A DNA stretch of 64,000 bases from Metallyticus violacea (taxonomy: Eukaryota; Arthropoda; Insecta; Mantodea; Metallyticidae): assembly GCA_030762175.1 (NCBI GenBank), contig CM060846.1, forward strand, positions 185,248,041-185,312,040, given 5' to 3'. A program made the position numbers and the translations under genes. Below are positions 34,658 to 45,727 of the stretch, piece after piece. Under the pieces are notes generated by a model, which saw nothing but the letters and a program-made list of their open reading frames with translations, was not told where the DNA came from and did no database searches. The first letter of the stretch is position 1. Each line of letters begins with the position of its first letter.

Positions 34658-35208
34658 TATGTTCTGTATTTTTTTGGTGGTCCAAGGATGATCAATAAAT
34701 TTCTTATGAATGGAAGTTTCTTTTTTTGCTGACAATGTTGTAGCATATTTTAACCTCTTCTCTCCTTTCTCTTTTCTGTATAATTCAATGGTAAGTGGAG
34801 CATAAGAGTATTAAATCCACATACTATCTAATTAAGAATGGTGTTCATAAGTCTGTGAAAAAGAGCTAATGCAATTTCATTGGACTCCATTTTATTACTC
34901 ATCTTCTGTGCATGTGTAACAGTAGAAGTATTTGTTGAAGGATCAGGGGAACATTCAAATGAAGCTGTAATGTTGTACAAATATAATTCATTTGCTACAG
35001 TAGCAAGGCTGATTAGCAATCTTAGGTATAGGAAGATTTTTCTACAGTTGAAATTAAAAGTTAGTATATTATCATTTTCCTCTCTTACTGGATCAAAGCA
35101 TTAGTTCTGAATAGTTTTGAATAGTGGGAATTTTCACAGTGAAATATAGTATAATATAACAAATTATTATTGAGGAAATCACTCAAATTTCACTAATTTA
35201 GTTCCACT

Positions 35209-35248
35209 TACTTGGATATGTTTCAAAGGTGGTTGCCTTCATCATCAG
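35209..35248 (-). ncRNA. hammerhead-ribozyme-like core (left tail)
   Basis: Minus strand: CTGATGA, stem II AAGG/CCTT, GAAAC, and GTA followed by AGTGGAAC. Stem III is at most AC/GT. The right tail carries the plus-strand counterpart. Confidence 0.5.
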
Positions 35249-35274
35249 CATGATCCCAATGTCCGCTTCCCTGC

Positions 35275-35885
35275 GTCGTATTAAGATGTTGCTCCATTGA
35301 CTTCACGAACTTAGTGATAAGGTTACTATTGTTTGGGAGATCAAAATTAACCAAATTTTCTTTGTTTTTATTTATGAATATATTTTCCCACACTGTCAAT
35401 TCTATTGGTTTTTGAAGAGCATTTAAGAGTTTTGGTTCCTTTTGGAATTTGTGGTTCTTTTGCCAGAATTGTCTGCTATTGCTGATTTTTCCATGTGTTT
35501 ATATTTTAAATATCTCATGTGCTCCTTAAACCGTATGGAAATATTTCTTTTTGTTTTGCCTATATATTTCATATTGCAATCTTTGCAAGCAATTTCATAA
35601 ATGCCTGATTGTTTTTCTGGAAGAATTGTCTTTTGTGTTTGTTTTTAGGAGGTTTTTTAATCTACATTTGTTTGCTGGAGCCAAAATGATGTTTGCCTCT
35701 TTAAAAATCTTCTGGAATTTTTGGTGTACCCATGGGTGGAATGTGAATTTCTTATATATATGATCCCCTTTGTAGCCTTTTAGTGTGTGATATCTTTTAT
35801 TTGTTTTTTGTTTTTGAATTTTTCTATTTTCTTGTTGACCAGATCTGTTATGTAACCATTTTTTGTGCTATCTCTGAATAAAAAA
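35275..35885 (-). pseudogene. inverted copy of PLE RT C-terminus and endonuclease
   Basis: Minus-strand frames give KWLHNRSGQQENRKI, FTFHPWVHQKFQKIF, IILAPANKCRLKNLLK, a decayed GIY region, and FWQKNHKFQKEPKLLNALQ with PIELTVWENIFINKN. It is nearly identical to the plus-strand copy at 36760-37260, but broken by several frameshifts. Confidence 0.8.
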
Positions 35886-35904
35886 GAAAAAAAGATCATA
35901 CCAG

Positions 35905-36866
35905 ATGCCTAGAATCTATGGCCTACCAAAAGTACATAAACTGGGCAACAAAATGAGACCTATTGTAGATACAATAAATTCACCCACATATAATTTAGCC
36001 AATTGCCTTTTAAAAAAAATTAATACTTTGCCGAAATACAAAAGCCAAAGCATAAAGAACTCATCAGAACTAATAAATAAAATTAGACATGTGAAATTGG
36101 AAAATAGGGATCTACTAGTTTCATATGATGTCATCTCTATGTTTCCTAGCATCCCCAAAGGAAATCTGATAATGGTCATACAGAAATGGTTAACCTCAAT
36201 AAACTTAACTGGAGAAGTAATAGAACAGTATGTGAACCTCACCAAAATTCACATCAGTCAAATCTACTTCACATTCAGAGGCAACAGTTATACACAAAAT
36301 AAAGGTCTAGCAATGGGAAACCCACTATCACCATTCTTAGCAGATATCTACGTGAGTTTTTTGGAAATAAATTAATTGAGGCTTTTCCATATATATACAA
36401 ATGTTGGTACCATTATGTTGATGATGTCTTTGCAATAGTAAATGAAAAATGGAAAGAGGATGCAATAAAACTGCTCAACCTGCAAGACAGCAGTATTAAA
36501 TTTACAATGGAATTGGAAAACAACACGATTCTTCCTTTCTTGGATATAAAAGTTATAAAAAATAGCAATATACTGGAATTTGGCATATTCAGAAAAGATA
36601 TCCATACAGATAATTACATAAAAACCACCGGCCTCAACCCAATACAACATAAACATGCCATAATCAACAGCCTCACATTCAGATTAACAAACCTTCCAAT
36701 AAGCAAGACAGAATACAAATTGGAGTACCAAAAAATCATAGAGATAGCACAAAAAAAATGGTTACACAACAGATCTGGTCAACAAGAAAATAGAAAAATT
36801 AAAAAAGAAAAAACGAATAAAAGATATCACCACACTAAAAGGCTACAAAAGGGATCATATATATAA
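35905..36866 (+). pseudogene. PLE reverse transcriptase (family 3)
   Basis: The + strand ORF 35905-36375 holds PRIYGLPKVHKLGNKMRPIV, SPTYNLANCL, LLVSYDVISMFPSIP (block A, Asp present) and NKGLAMGNPLSPFLADIYV (block B). After one frameshift at about 36370, the catalytic YVDDVF is at 36414-36431, followed by an intact 119-codon frame (36507-36866): LPFLDIKVIKNSNILEFGIF, RKDIHTDNYIK and KTEYKLEYQKIIEIAQKKW. These are the standard PLE order and residues. The N-terminal half is missing, so the copy is 5' truncated. Confidence 0.9.
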
Positions 36867-37011
36867 GAAATTCACATTCCACCCATGGGTACACCAAAAA
36901 TTCCAGAAGATTTTTAAAGAGGCAAACATCATTTTGCTCCAGTAAACAAATGTAGTTTAAAAAACCTCCTAAAAACAAACACAAAAGACAATTCTTCCAG
37001 AAAAACAATCA

Positions 37012-37245
37012 GGCATTTATGAAATTGCTTGCAAAGATTGCAATATGAAATATATAGGCAAAACAAAAAGAAATATTTCCATATGGTTTAAGGAGCACAT
37101 GAGACATGTAAAATATAAACACATGGAAAAATCAGCAATAGCAGACTATTTCTGGCAAAAGAACCACAAATTCCAAAAGGAACCAACACTCTTAAAAGCT
37201 CTTCAAAAACCAATAGAATTGACAGTGTGGAAAATATATTCATAA
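37012..37245 (+). pseudogene. PLE GIY-YIG endonuclease (family 3)
   Basis: GIYEIACKDCNMKYIGKTKR carries intact GIY (37012-37020) and YIG motifs, followed by WFKEHMRHVKYKHMEKSAIA and LKALQKPIELTVWK. A frameshift separates it from the RT frame upstream; a stop at 37243-37245 shortens the C-terminus. The hammerhead-like core and tail follow within 130 bp. Confidence 0.85.
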
Positions 37246-37368
37246 ATAAAAACAAAGAAAATTTGGTTAATTTTGATCTCCCAAACAATAGTAACCTTAT
37301 CACTTAGTTTGTGAAGTCAATGGAGCAACATCTTAATACCACGCAGGGAAGCGGACATTGGGATCATG

Positions 37369-37410
37369 CTGATGATGAAGGCAAACGCCCCTTTGAAACA
37401 TGTCCAAGTA
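37369..37410 (+). ncRNA. hammerhead-ribozyme-like core (right tail)
   Basis: CTGATGA, stem II AAGG/CCTT, GAAAC (37395-37399), then GTA (37408-37410) followed by AGTGGAAC. The core bases are canonical; stem III is only AC/GT and stem I is not evident. Confidence 0.5.
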
Positions 37411-37507
37411 AGTGGAACTAAATTACTGAAATTTGAGTGATTTCCTCAATAATAATTTGTTACATTAGTTCTGAGTTTGAGAATGTCCCTTAATTTACTT
37501 GGCCAAT

Positions 37508-37725
37508 AAGAGTGTGTAGTTGGACTCAATCATACAATGATCTTAATTATATGATTAGCTTCACTGTATAAATTCCAATTAGCATCTGTTTAAAATAACT
37601 GTTAAGAAAATAATACAGTCATAGCAACAGTGACATAATATCATATTAAATAAATTCTTAACTGGAACTTGCACAGTAAAGCCAACCATACAATAATATC
37701 AATTATATAATATCAAATGTTTGCA
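37508..37725. repeat. two PLE family-1 tail fragments
   Basis: 37508-37585 (+) carries AAGAGTGTGTAGTTGGACTC and TTAGCTTCACTGTA; 37668-37725 (-) carries GGAACTTGCACAGTAAAGCC. Here the tails face each other. Confidence 0.75.
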
Positions 37726-38499
37726 ATACTGGCATCCTATTGGTAGTTTTGAGATTATTGAATCTGCTATGGAGACACAAATGGAGCCTACAGAGTTTGC
37801 AGTAAACAAGGATTTTTTAAACCCAATTTTCAATGGATATAGCTAGATTTATCATGAATGGAATATGATGCACAAAAAGACAAGTTCCAAAGATTATATT
37901 GCAATAAATACATGGAAAATGAAAAAAAGATGGAGATTACTAAGTTTGTTATGACACTTTTTGTTTGAAAGGTGTACAGTAATCTGAGATGCCATTCCTG
38001 CTAATGTTAGACTTGCCACACTAATATGATCTCTGGTAATGGGGCATTTATTACAGTAGCTTCTTTAAAATACCAGAACAAAGCATTTCAGTGGCCTGTC
38101 TTAAATTGCAATGCATTAATGAAGTTTTGAAATATTATGTTGTCATTGCACCTGGGTAACCTGCTATGTGAAATTGTACTAATTTTGCAAGAGGGGAAAA
38201 AAATCAGAACACCTTTTATAATAATCTTGATGGGTTTGGCAGCAGTGCTGTTATATGAAATTCCATTAACTATGTGCAAAAGTCACTTTAATTAATGTGT
38301 TGAATTTCATATGTGCACATAGTGGATTGCAAATCTTCCTGTCTCATATGGCTGAGTTTGTTACATTATACAGAGGCTATCAATAAATGACTGTTTAATA
38401 ATTAAAGAATGTTATTATTTTTGTGCCAATTTGAATAATCGATAATATTATAACAATAAATGTCAAAATGTTTTAATGTTAAGAAATGAAAATTTATAA
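37726..38499. other. AT-rich spacer
   Basis: No gene or recognisable repeat seen. Confidence 0.45.
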
Positions 38500-38920
38500 C
38501 AGTATTCAACTAACAATCAATGTATTTAGAGTCCACTGTATAGGTTAAGAGGTTTGTCTGTGTTAACTCTCTTTTGGCATTGTGGAAGGGATTGCTAGTT
38601 ATCTCATGCTTCAGCTTGTAGAAATTTTCATCTTCTTAAAAAACTAGGCCCATAATATTGATGACTGTTGAATCTCCAGCCCTTCTACCAGGCCTGGTCA
38701 AAGAAAAGTTTTTGGACAAAGCTTCAAATTTCTTAAAAAATATATAATCAAAGTAGTTAATTATGTATGGATGAAAATTCATTTTGTTACGCCTGGCATC
38801 CTGTATTTTGTTAACATAGTGTGTTGGAGTGTATATGGGTGGAGAAAACAGATGTTCCAAAGTTGAGTGAATGCTGTCCACCTCCATCATTTTATGCATT
38901 TTTTTCCAAGATTTGTTCAA
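38500..38920 (-). pseudogene. C-terminal fragment of an arthropod transposon-associated ORF
   Basis: The minus-strand ORF 38636-38920 begins near MMEVDSIHSTLEHLF and has IYTPTHYVNKIQDAR and FSLTRPGRRAGDSTVINIM. I recognise the EVDS(x)H and IRPGR-like pattern from a repetitive protein family common in arthropods, whose N-terminal Cys cluster is seen at 48830-49480. The function is unknown; the dispersed, broken copies suggest a mobile element. Confidence 0.5.
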
Positions 38921-38989
38921 TTACAATATTGTTTCTTTAAAAAATCTGATAAAGCACTACCCTGATCTTATTTTAATAAGGGCAGGCAT

Positions 38990-39721
38990 CCGAGATAAGG
39001 ATGAACTTATAACTCATGGTTTTCTTCAGAAAAGTGGTAATATTATGATCTGATCACATAGATAATGTTTATAACAAAATGAGTAGAGTTATATATTTGT
39101 TTAGAACCGTGAACAAATATTGTGACATTGGCATCTTGAAATTTATGTATTATGGTTTATCTTTCCACATTTTAATTAGTGTATTGAAGTGTGGGTTCGT
39201 GCTGCTCAAACACATTTTAACAGATTATGGATCCTGCAAAATGAATGTATCTGATTCATGTACAATGTTAAACAATTGAAATCTTGTAAGGACATATTTA
39301 TTAAAGAGAAAATTCTTACTATTGTACTATTGACTCTCTGTGTGTTTACAAAGTAATTTTATTAGCTGTAAATAGTAATGCATTTAACAAAAGGAATAAC
39401 AAATTCCATTTTTATAATACAAAGTATAATGGTGATCTACTTAGAATATGTAAAAACAAAAAGAAAAGAACTCATGATTCTTATGTAATGGGTGGCATAC
39501 TGTACAATAAATTCCCAAATGAACTAAAGTAGCTCTCTGGTAATAGATTTAAATGGGACTTAGAAAAATTTTAATTTTCAAATGCTTATATAATGTAGAA
39601 GAAATTTTAATTGTAAAATTATTTGTATATGTATCTAACGTACTTTAATGTAACATGTTGATATTGTCATGTACTCATAAATATGAGTCTATTGACTGCA
39701 AATAAAGATTGATTGACTAAC

Positions 39722-39757
<36 letters not shown>

Positions 39758-39760
39758 GTG
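38990..39760 (+). pseudogene. LINE C-terminal end with ATTG-repeat tail
   Basis: + strand frames resemble the C-terminus of Jockey/CR1-like ORF2: ILKFMYYGLSFHILISVLKC near 39130, NKRNNKFHFYNTKYN near 39390 and VMGGILYNKFPNELK near 39487. The 3' end has GCAAATAAAGATTGATTGAC and a (GATT)n tail to 39758, typical of target-primed LINEs with short tandem 3' repeats. Confidence 0.7.
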
Positions 39761-39884
39761 AACTCGTTAGATGAAACTTCACCTTTATCTTCATCCACAC
39801 ATAAACATGCACAACCTTATTATTTGAAACATACATTGTGAAATTATGTACCTGCAGTTTTTGGCTTTAATATTGCTTTGAAAC

Positions 39885-39920
<36 letters not shown>

Positions 39921-39939
39921 CAACAACACCAGCAGCAGC

Positions 39940-39977
<38 letters not shown>
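39885..39977 (+). repeat. TAA/CAA trinucleotide microsatellite
   Basis: About eleven AAT/TAA units, then CAACAACAACACCAGCAGCA and more than ten CAA units. Poly-Leu and poly-Cys frames here are artefacts. Confidence 0.97.
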
Positions 39978-40016
39978 GCAAACCAAGGTACATGCATATC
40001 CATCATAACAACTAAT

Positions 40017-40295
40017 ATACCACCACAGGTGGCTGAGGTTGTTGAGATAAGGACTTGTGAGCAAGAGGTCTGGGGTTTGAATCCCACGGACCATCCTCCC
40101 TGACTGAGGTTTATTCCAGGTTTTCCTCAGTTCTCATAAATGGCAAATGGTGGGGAGATGCCCTAAACATAGGCCTGGAACATTTCCTTCGTTAAAAAAA
40201 ATATCCTTTCCCGATATATTATTTCATCTCATGAATCATCAGTGTTCACTACCTATGGTGCCTCAGTAGTAAAAATAGGCATTAAACACCATTCA
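40017..40295 (+). mobile_element. SINE-A with perfect TSD
   Basis: Head GGTGGCTGAGGTTGTTGAG, B box GGGGTTTGAATCCC, usual body, 3' AGGCATTAAACACCATTC. Perfect 12-bp duplications ATAACAACTAAT flank it (40005-40016, 40296-40307). Confidence 0.93.
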
Positions 40296-40309
40296 ATAAC
40301 AACTAATGT

Positions 40310-41380
40310 GCTTTCAGAGGCACAAGAAATTCCACTGTATGCTGGCAGCTCTTGCATTTGTGAAGATTGTATTCCTTGAGACAAGGTACCTTCTTTATAA
40401 GAAACACCAAAATTGCATTGGTATTTTAATGGCTTAAAAATTTAAATTTTCTCATTTTCAAAAATCTCACACAATGTTTTACTTTCCACAAAAATAATTT
40501 CCATTTTCTTGGCACCAATCTATATACACTTCATGCACATGGTTAAGCGATGTAAAAGTTGATTCAATGTAAACTCTGATTACTCTATGCTCTTCAATAA
40601 TAGCTGGGCACCTTTGGAATAAGCTCTAACCATTTCCATATAGAATTAGATTTAAATTTCTTTTAATGCCTACTGTGTTATACTTCTTTTTCCAGCATCT
40701 GTATGAACTATATCTCTGCTTCTTTTTGCAGAACTGGTACTGTTGAATACTTGAATCCATGCGGCAAAAGCATCCTTCTTTAGACCAGTGGTAGACAAAA
40801 GAAATTTCTACATACCCTAATTTGCCTGCCATTTTCCATGTATAGATAACAGTCATAAGCCTACTGTTTAACCATTTCATCTCTGCTGCTTGTTCCTATT
40901 TTCAATATTGATCTTAATGCCACAAGTCCATTTATCAAGGAATTTTTCTCCAAGTATTTAGAACCTACAACTTTTCATTAAGTTTTCTTTTTGCATTTTC
41001 ATTGATTTCCATACATTTGCAAGTATGAGGTGATTTATCTGCCTTGTGCTGGCATGTTTTAGGAATCATTTTTTCTTGCAGATCTTTCAATTTCAATGTA
41101 TGTATTTCCATGTAACCTTTGATCCTTCTTAATTTTTATAGTACCTTACTTTGCATTACTTAAATTGACATTTTCTATGATAATATCAGTTGTAGTACTA
41201 CCAGTAGAAGCAATGGAATCTATTGCAGCCAACACTTATGTCCTGCATTCTTTCTGTCTCCACCAATGGTATTGCTTCACTGTTACCACTTGATTTAGAA
41301 CAATTTACATTCCACTCAAAATATTTGGAATGTCTTTATGCAATTGATTCTTCTCTAGAGGGTTTCTTGTTTTTTATTTA
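40310..41380. other. AT-rich stretch without a supported gene
   Basis: The minus ORF 40626-40880 has no recognisable domain. Nothing else is seen. Confidence 0.45.
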
Positions 41381-41504
41381 TTTTTTTCCTCTTTTTTCCT
41401 TTATTTTTTTCTCTTGCTCTCTCTCTTTTTTCCCCCTTTCTTTTTCCTTCCTTCCTTCCTCCTTCCTTCCTTTTTTGTTTTTTTTTTTTTGTTTTTTTTT
41501 TTTT
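41381..41504 (+). repeat. C/T-rich low-complexity tract
   Basis: TTTTCCTCTTTTTTCCTTTA through CCTTCCTTCCTCC to T-runs. Confidence 0.9.
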
Positions 41505-41605
41505 AAGTGTTTAACGTCTGTTTTTACTACTGAGGCACCACTGGCAATGGACACTGATCATACATGAGATGAAATGATAAGTTGGGAAAGGATTCCTCTG
41601 GAGAG
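41505..41605 (-). mobile_element. SINE-A 3' fragment
   Basis: AGTGTTTAACGTCTGTTTTT, TACTGAGGCACCACTGGCAA and ATGAGATGAAATGATAAG match the 3' third of SINE-A in minus orientation; the tRNA head is missing. Confidence 0.8.
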
Positions 41606-42164
41606 TAATCACTAAACCTTGGATTTCTAGGCAAATGACTATTCAGTTTCAATAGGAAAATGTGCAAAATAAATACAAATGTTTGCAATTTATGCAAAAT
41701 GGTATTCATTATGAGCACTTTCATAGTGCCTAAAATGGGGATCAGAGCCTATTTCTGTCTAAAACTGCCTAAACATGTAATTTTATAGAATTAATATAAT
41801 TTACTTAGAAATTAATTATTTTTAAATTTGTCTCACATGCGAAATGGCACCACATTGTCATGCAAAGCCTACAGGCGAATTCATATCAACAATGAAAATG
41901 TGCCAACATTTGACATTCTTATGATTACTATCACTCATGTTGAATGCTCCAATGGCAATGTGCAGCATATAGCTTAAATTTAATTTCTAACTTTATTATC
42001 TGTGTGTAGGGTTTGGTTCTCATATCCTTTATTATGTCAGTTATATTGCATAGCAGTGTTAAGAGAGACAATATCAATATACATGTATTCTAAAGCTTCT
42101 TTAATTTGTTCCTGGTTGGTGGATTATAACGATCTTATTCCAATGGCAAAACAAACAAGTAAGG

Positions 42165-42461
42165 TATCCTGAACTTAGGTATTCATTTTTTTTTTTACAC
42201 TAAACTCCATTTACTTACCTAAAAGTAAGGCATGTTTTGGGAGAAACACTCCCCTCTTCAGTTGCTCACCAAACCACCATTACTCGAAATGATGATTTTG
42301 ACTAACGGCAGTTCGGTGAGCTACTGAAGATGGGAGAGATTTTCCCAAAACATGTCTTACTTTTAGGTAAGTAAATGGAGTTTAGTATAAAAAAAATGAA
42401 TACCTAAGTTTAGGATATATTACCATTCCATTGTCAACAGATTCATAAGTACAATGTTTAT
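42165..42461. mobile_element. PLE family-4 palindromic insertion, 12-bp TSD
   Basis: About 297 bp between perfect AAACAAGTAAGG repeats (42153-42164, 42462-42473). The left half is minus oriented (truncated tail), the right half plus oriented with a complete tail (ATATTACCATTCCATTGTCA ... AAGTACAAT). Each half holds a hammerhead-like segment and a little C-terminal coding sequence. Confidence 0.85.
42324..42369 (+). ncRNA. hammerhead-ribozyme-like core, degraded
   Basis: CTGAAGA, stem II GGGA/TCCC, AAAAC (G12 lost), and GTA at 42367-42369 followed by AGTAAATGGAG. Confidence 0.35.
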
Positions 42462-42689
42462 AAACAAGTAAGGATTAGATATTTTCTTTGTTAGGGTAGA
42501 CAAACCAGTAATTAATTATTAAGAACTGTGAAATCATATACCTTTTCTTCTTTGGAGTTACAAAAATTTAATAATTATTATTATTTAAGAGGTTAGGCGA
42601 TACAATTATTCGTACCTTAATTTGAAGGAAAATTAAATGAATTAAAACTGTTCATTCTGAATCATACATATAAAAACCATTCATTCTTT

Positions 42690-43890
42690 CAGGTTTCACC
42701 CAAGAGAAAATCACATTAAGCTGCATGTGGGTTGCCAGGACACACACGGAAAACTAAAAAAAAATTTGCTGAAACTTTGGAAAAGTACAAAAAACCCATT
42801 CCATCTGAGTCCACATTCAGAAAACAAATTTGGATATTCAGCAAGAAAACTCTTGCTGCAATTAGGGAGGAGATACCTGCATCTGGGTAGATGTCAATGA
42901 GACAAGAGATGCTCTCTCAACAGATATATTGCAAATATAATAGTTGTTAACGAGATGATAGGCCTCCCTCCACACCTGTAGCAACCAGAGAACTCCATAA
43001 AGTCAGTGGGCAGTCCATTGCCTTCATTGTAAACAAAAATGAACAGTTGTTATTTCCTGGTGATGTTAAAGAGAGTAGAGCTCTTTTTCTATGCACACAC
43101 ACTGCTTATATGATCTCAGCCCCTTCTCTTCTGAAAGCATTCTACTCTAACCTGTCACATCACCTGTTTAGCCCAGCTTTTTACCAGAATTCAGAGACCA
43201 TAAGAAATGAATTTCCTTAAGTTAATACCCTAATCTCTTATATGAAGAAAACTTTGTACAGAGCTCCATTCCACATTGCATTTTTGAAAGAAAAACTTTC
43301 AGAAATTCTCTTTCTCCTGCATCTATTTTAACATGCTGGGGCACCTGGATAGAGGCTCTACTATGCAGAACATTGGGATGACATTGCTGCTATAGTAAAA
43401 GAACTTACTACTGGTAGTATGACTTATGTTTTGCCTGCAAAGGAATCGTTGAAAAATTTAACATTGAAGTGAGATCTTGTTTACATAAAACAAAATTTTC
43501 ATTCTTGCCTTCAACAATAGCAAAGTTGGAATGCAAAGGGCACCCTTTGTTGGATGAGGTGTCAGTGGTGAAAGAAGCTGAAGTGAAAATTAGTGCTGCT
43601 AAGGGAGAAGTTGGATACAAAGTAAGGTGCAAGTGAAAGAGTATAATGAAAAAAAAAAAAAATTCTGATATGTTGTAATGGTCTATGTGGTAAATGTTTT
43701 GGTAGGGGAAGGTGGAAAAATTCCAGTGGAAATGGACATGAAAAGTGTAACAAAATATAAGTTTGCTCTTATAACATCTGTGCCAGTGGAAAGTCATTTT
43801 AAGCCTTTAAAATGATGTTAACAGACAACATAGGTTAACTGTTCAAAATCTGGAGAAAATCATGATAATATATTGTGCTGCAAATTTAAG
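42690..43890 (+). pseudogene. hAT-like transposase, decayed
   Basis: + strand frames keep the order of an arthropod hAT-like transposase: TLEKYKKPIPSESTFRKQIW, IREEIPASG, VDVNETRDALS (family motif IDETTD, so the first catalytic Asp is lost), VATRELHKVSGQSIAFIVNK, a spacer with LFLCTHTAYMIS (second Asp of LTDAAPYM lost), ILTCWGTWIEALLCRTL, FSFLPSTIAKLECKGHPLLD, and a dimerisation-type end YKFALITSVPVESHF (family motif TSVDVERSF). There are many stops. A PLE tail is inserted just after its end. Confidence 0.75.
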
Positions 43891-43925
43891 AGGTGAGGTT
43901 ATTTTGAAAAAAAATAACATGTGAT

Positions 43926-44045
43926 TCAACAACAGTTTGTCAACAGGCTGAAGATGGGAGGGATCGCTCCCGAAACATATGTTCCAAATTTATGTAAGTG
44001 AATGGAGTTAGTGTGAAAAAAACTGTATACATTGTTTATGTTTAT
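43926..44045 (+). mobile_element. PLE family-4 tail insertion, 12-bp TSD
   Basis: 120 bp between perfect ATAACATGTGAT repeats (43914-43925, 44046-44057). It is in a single plus orientation, contains the best hammerhead-like core of the window, and ends in GTGTGAAAAAAACTGTATAC. Confidence 0.85.
43948..43996 (+). ncRNA. best hammerhead-ribozyme candidate
   Basis: CTGAAGA (43948-43954), stem II GGGAG/CTCCC (43956-43960 with 43967-43971, loop GGATCG), GAAAC (43972-43976), stem III ACATA/TATGT (43975-43979 with 43991-43995), then A43996 as the cleavage-site base (GTA triplet). All conserved core positions fit the hammerhead consensus CUGANGA...GAAA...UH. Stem I pairing between the sequences before CTGAAGA and after GTA is not evident, so self-cleavage is unproven. 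Confidence 0.6.
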
Positions 44046-44057
44046 ATAACATGTGAT

Positions 44058-45046
44058 GTTTGTAGCGCTTATAGTTTTACTCATAATTCATAAAAAAAGT
44101 AAGGCATAATTTAATGATTTTGTGGCCCATTTTAGATACCAAAATCATAGATATTTTCTTGCCTAAAATTAAAAAATGGTGCCTAATTAATAATTTTCTA
44201 ACCTATTTTAAGTGCCTAAAACATAAATTTTTCATACCTGAAATTTGGAGGTCTAATAATCACCTATATTTTTCATAACACTATTATTAGTCATCTTATG
44301 AAACATATTCATTGACAATGATAAGAGTTCATAATTGGTAGCTTTAATTCATATCAGCACTTCTCGGGCAAATTGCATCAATTACCGCATCTGGAGGTAT
44401 CATGCAGTCATGATCTGTGCAAAGAAAATAAAAAGAAATACATCGTATTACAAATATCAAAGGAATTATTTCTGTTTTCTAGCATGAATTTAATCAATAT
44501 TTTTTTAAGATTTCAATAAATGAAATTTGTGTGTTAAATTTACTTTATTTGTGCTTTTGTTTGTCCTAAGCAGCATATTGCAGCATATACATTACATTCC
44601 AACAACATAGGTAGTTTCTTACTTCATTGATTCACAATCACATATTCAATTTTAAAATTTATACTTGCCTATTCTTCTTATACTTGCAGAAATGTATTTT
44701 CACTTGCACTTCTCTTTCTATCCAGGCATCTAATACTGTAAAGCTAATTCCACAAATTTCCTTCCTCTGCTTGCCATGATCAGCTACTGACAGTGTTATC
44801 ATATTTATGGTAATACATTATGAAAATGGGCATTATTTTCATTATAGGCAACATTACATCATTGCTGCTTAATGTTTGACCTGATATGTGCTCAGAAAGG
44901 TGCAGGAGCAGCAGTTGGAAGCATACATATGTACATTAAAAGCGTATAGCTGTTTCTGAAGGTGTAGTTTGAAGAGAGAGATATTATGGGTCATGGTTTT
45001 CCTGTGCAGGTGTGAACCACTTTCTAATCATAAAGTGATGATAATG
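44058..45046. other. AT-rich spacer
   Basis: No gene or recognisable repeat seen. Confidence 0.45.
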
Positions 45047-45170
45047 TAGGACTTTCATGTAAAAATTATGCCACATGCATGGAATCCTGTCATGGTGAGC
45101 AGCAAGACATGCCCAGCTGCTGACAATCAGACACTGTGCATGTGGGATAGTTTTTACATGAAAAACCCTA
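45047..45170. mobile_element. MITE-like palindrome with TA flanks
   Basis: 124 bp. The left arm TTTCATGTAAAAATTATGCC continues with ACATGCA; the right arm mirrors it (TGCATGTGGGATAG, TTTTTACATGAAAAACCC). A second inner inverted repeat is GAGCAGC/GCTGCTG. TA dinucleotides stand at both ends, as in Tc1/mariner-type MITEs. Confidence 0.6.
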
Positions 45171-45727
45171 TATACAGAATAAATACATTATGATAATTAT
45201 AATATAGTTACGAAAAAATGGTGGCTATTGAATGATGTATATTGATATAAGAAATTTAAGGGAGAAGTTTCATTATAAAACAAGTATCATTTCAGTGCAC
45301 AGGGGACCTAGATGTCACAAATATTTATAATAAATTTATAATAAAATTAATATTTTCAGCCTTTATGGAAATAATATAATAAAAAATGTCACTTAGCCAC
45401 ATGTGCACTTATTTAGCATATATGTAAAATTTCAGAATGTTACATTTAGAATTTAAATTTGCAGTATAGGCTGTACATAATTCAACAAATTCAAGCTGTG
45501 TAGTACTAGTTTCAAGATAATTCTACAGCTGGTGAAATGACTCAGTATGAATTAGTCAGCAGTATATATATGTTCCAAATTTACAGTGCTTGTGTTACAT
45601 ATCTTCATGAATGAGCCACCAACGTACTGCATATCATATCTTATATATTCCAACCTGCTGCCCATATCAGCAGCCCAGTTTCAGATATTAGTGCAGCTTT
45701 GTAGTTGATTTGTTCTTTTTTTTTTTT
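45171..45727. other. AT-rich spacer
   Basis: No gene seen. Confidence 0.45.

Larger units (their letters stand above)
33955..34845 (-). mobile_element. PLE family-2 copy, inverted tails
   Basis: Ends TAATTAGATAGTGCGT (left) and ACTATCTAATTAAG (right) are inverted to each other. The left tail is minus oriented with a hammerhead-like core and endonuclease; the right 60 bp (AATTCAATGGTAAGTGGAGC) are a plus-oriented tail. A family-4 insertion sits inside at 34524-34657. Confidence 0.8.
35111..37462. mobile_element. PLE family-3, largest copy, inverted 3' segments
   Basis: About 2.35 kb between 12-bp repeats CATTAGTTCTGA (35099-35110, 37463-37474). The left ~0.78 kb (to about 35890) is a minus-strand copy of the element's 3' third; the right ~1.56 kb is plus oriented from the RT palm to the tail. 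The two tails (GAGGAAATCACTCAAATTTC and its inverse) face outward. On the left 46 bp lie between the duplication and the tail. Confidence 0.85.

Noticed and set aside
39720..39760. CRISPR-like direct repeats (GATTGATT)
   Set aside because: Simple tetranucleotide tail of a LINE; no spacers, and the genome is eukaryotic.
39866..40094. Poly-Leu and poly-Cys minus-strand frames
   Set aside because: They translate the TAA/CAA microsatellite.
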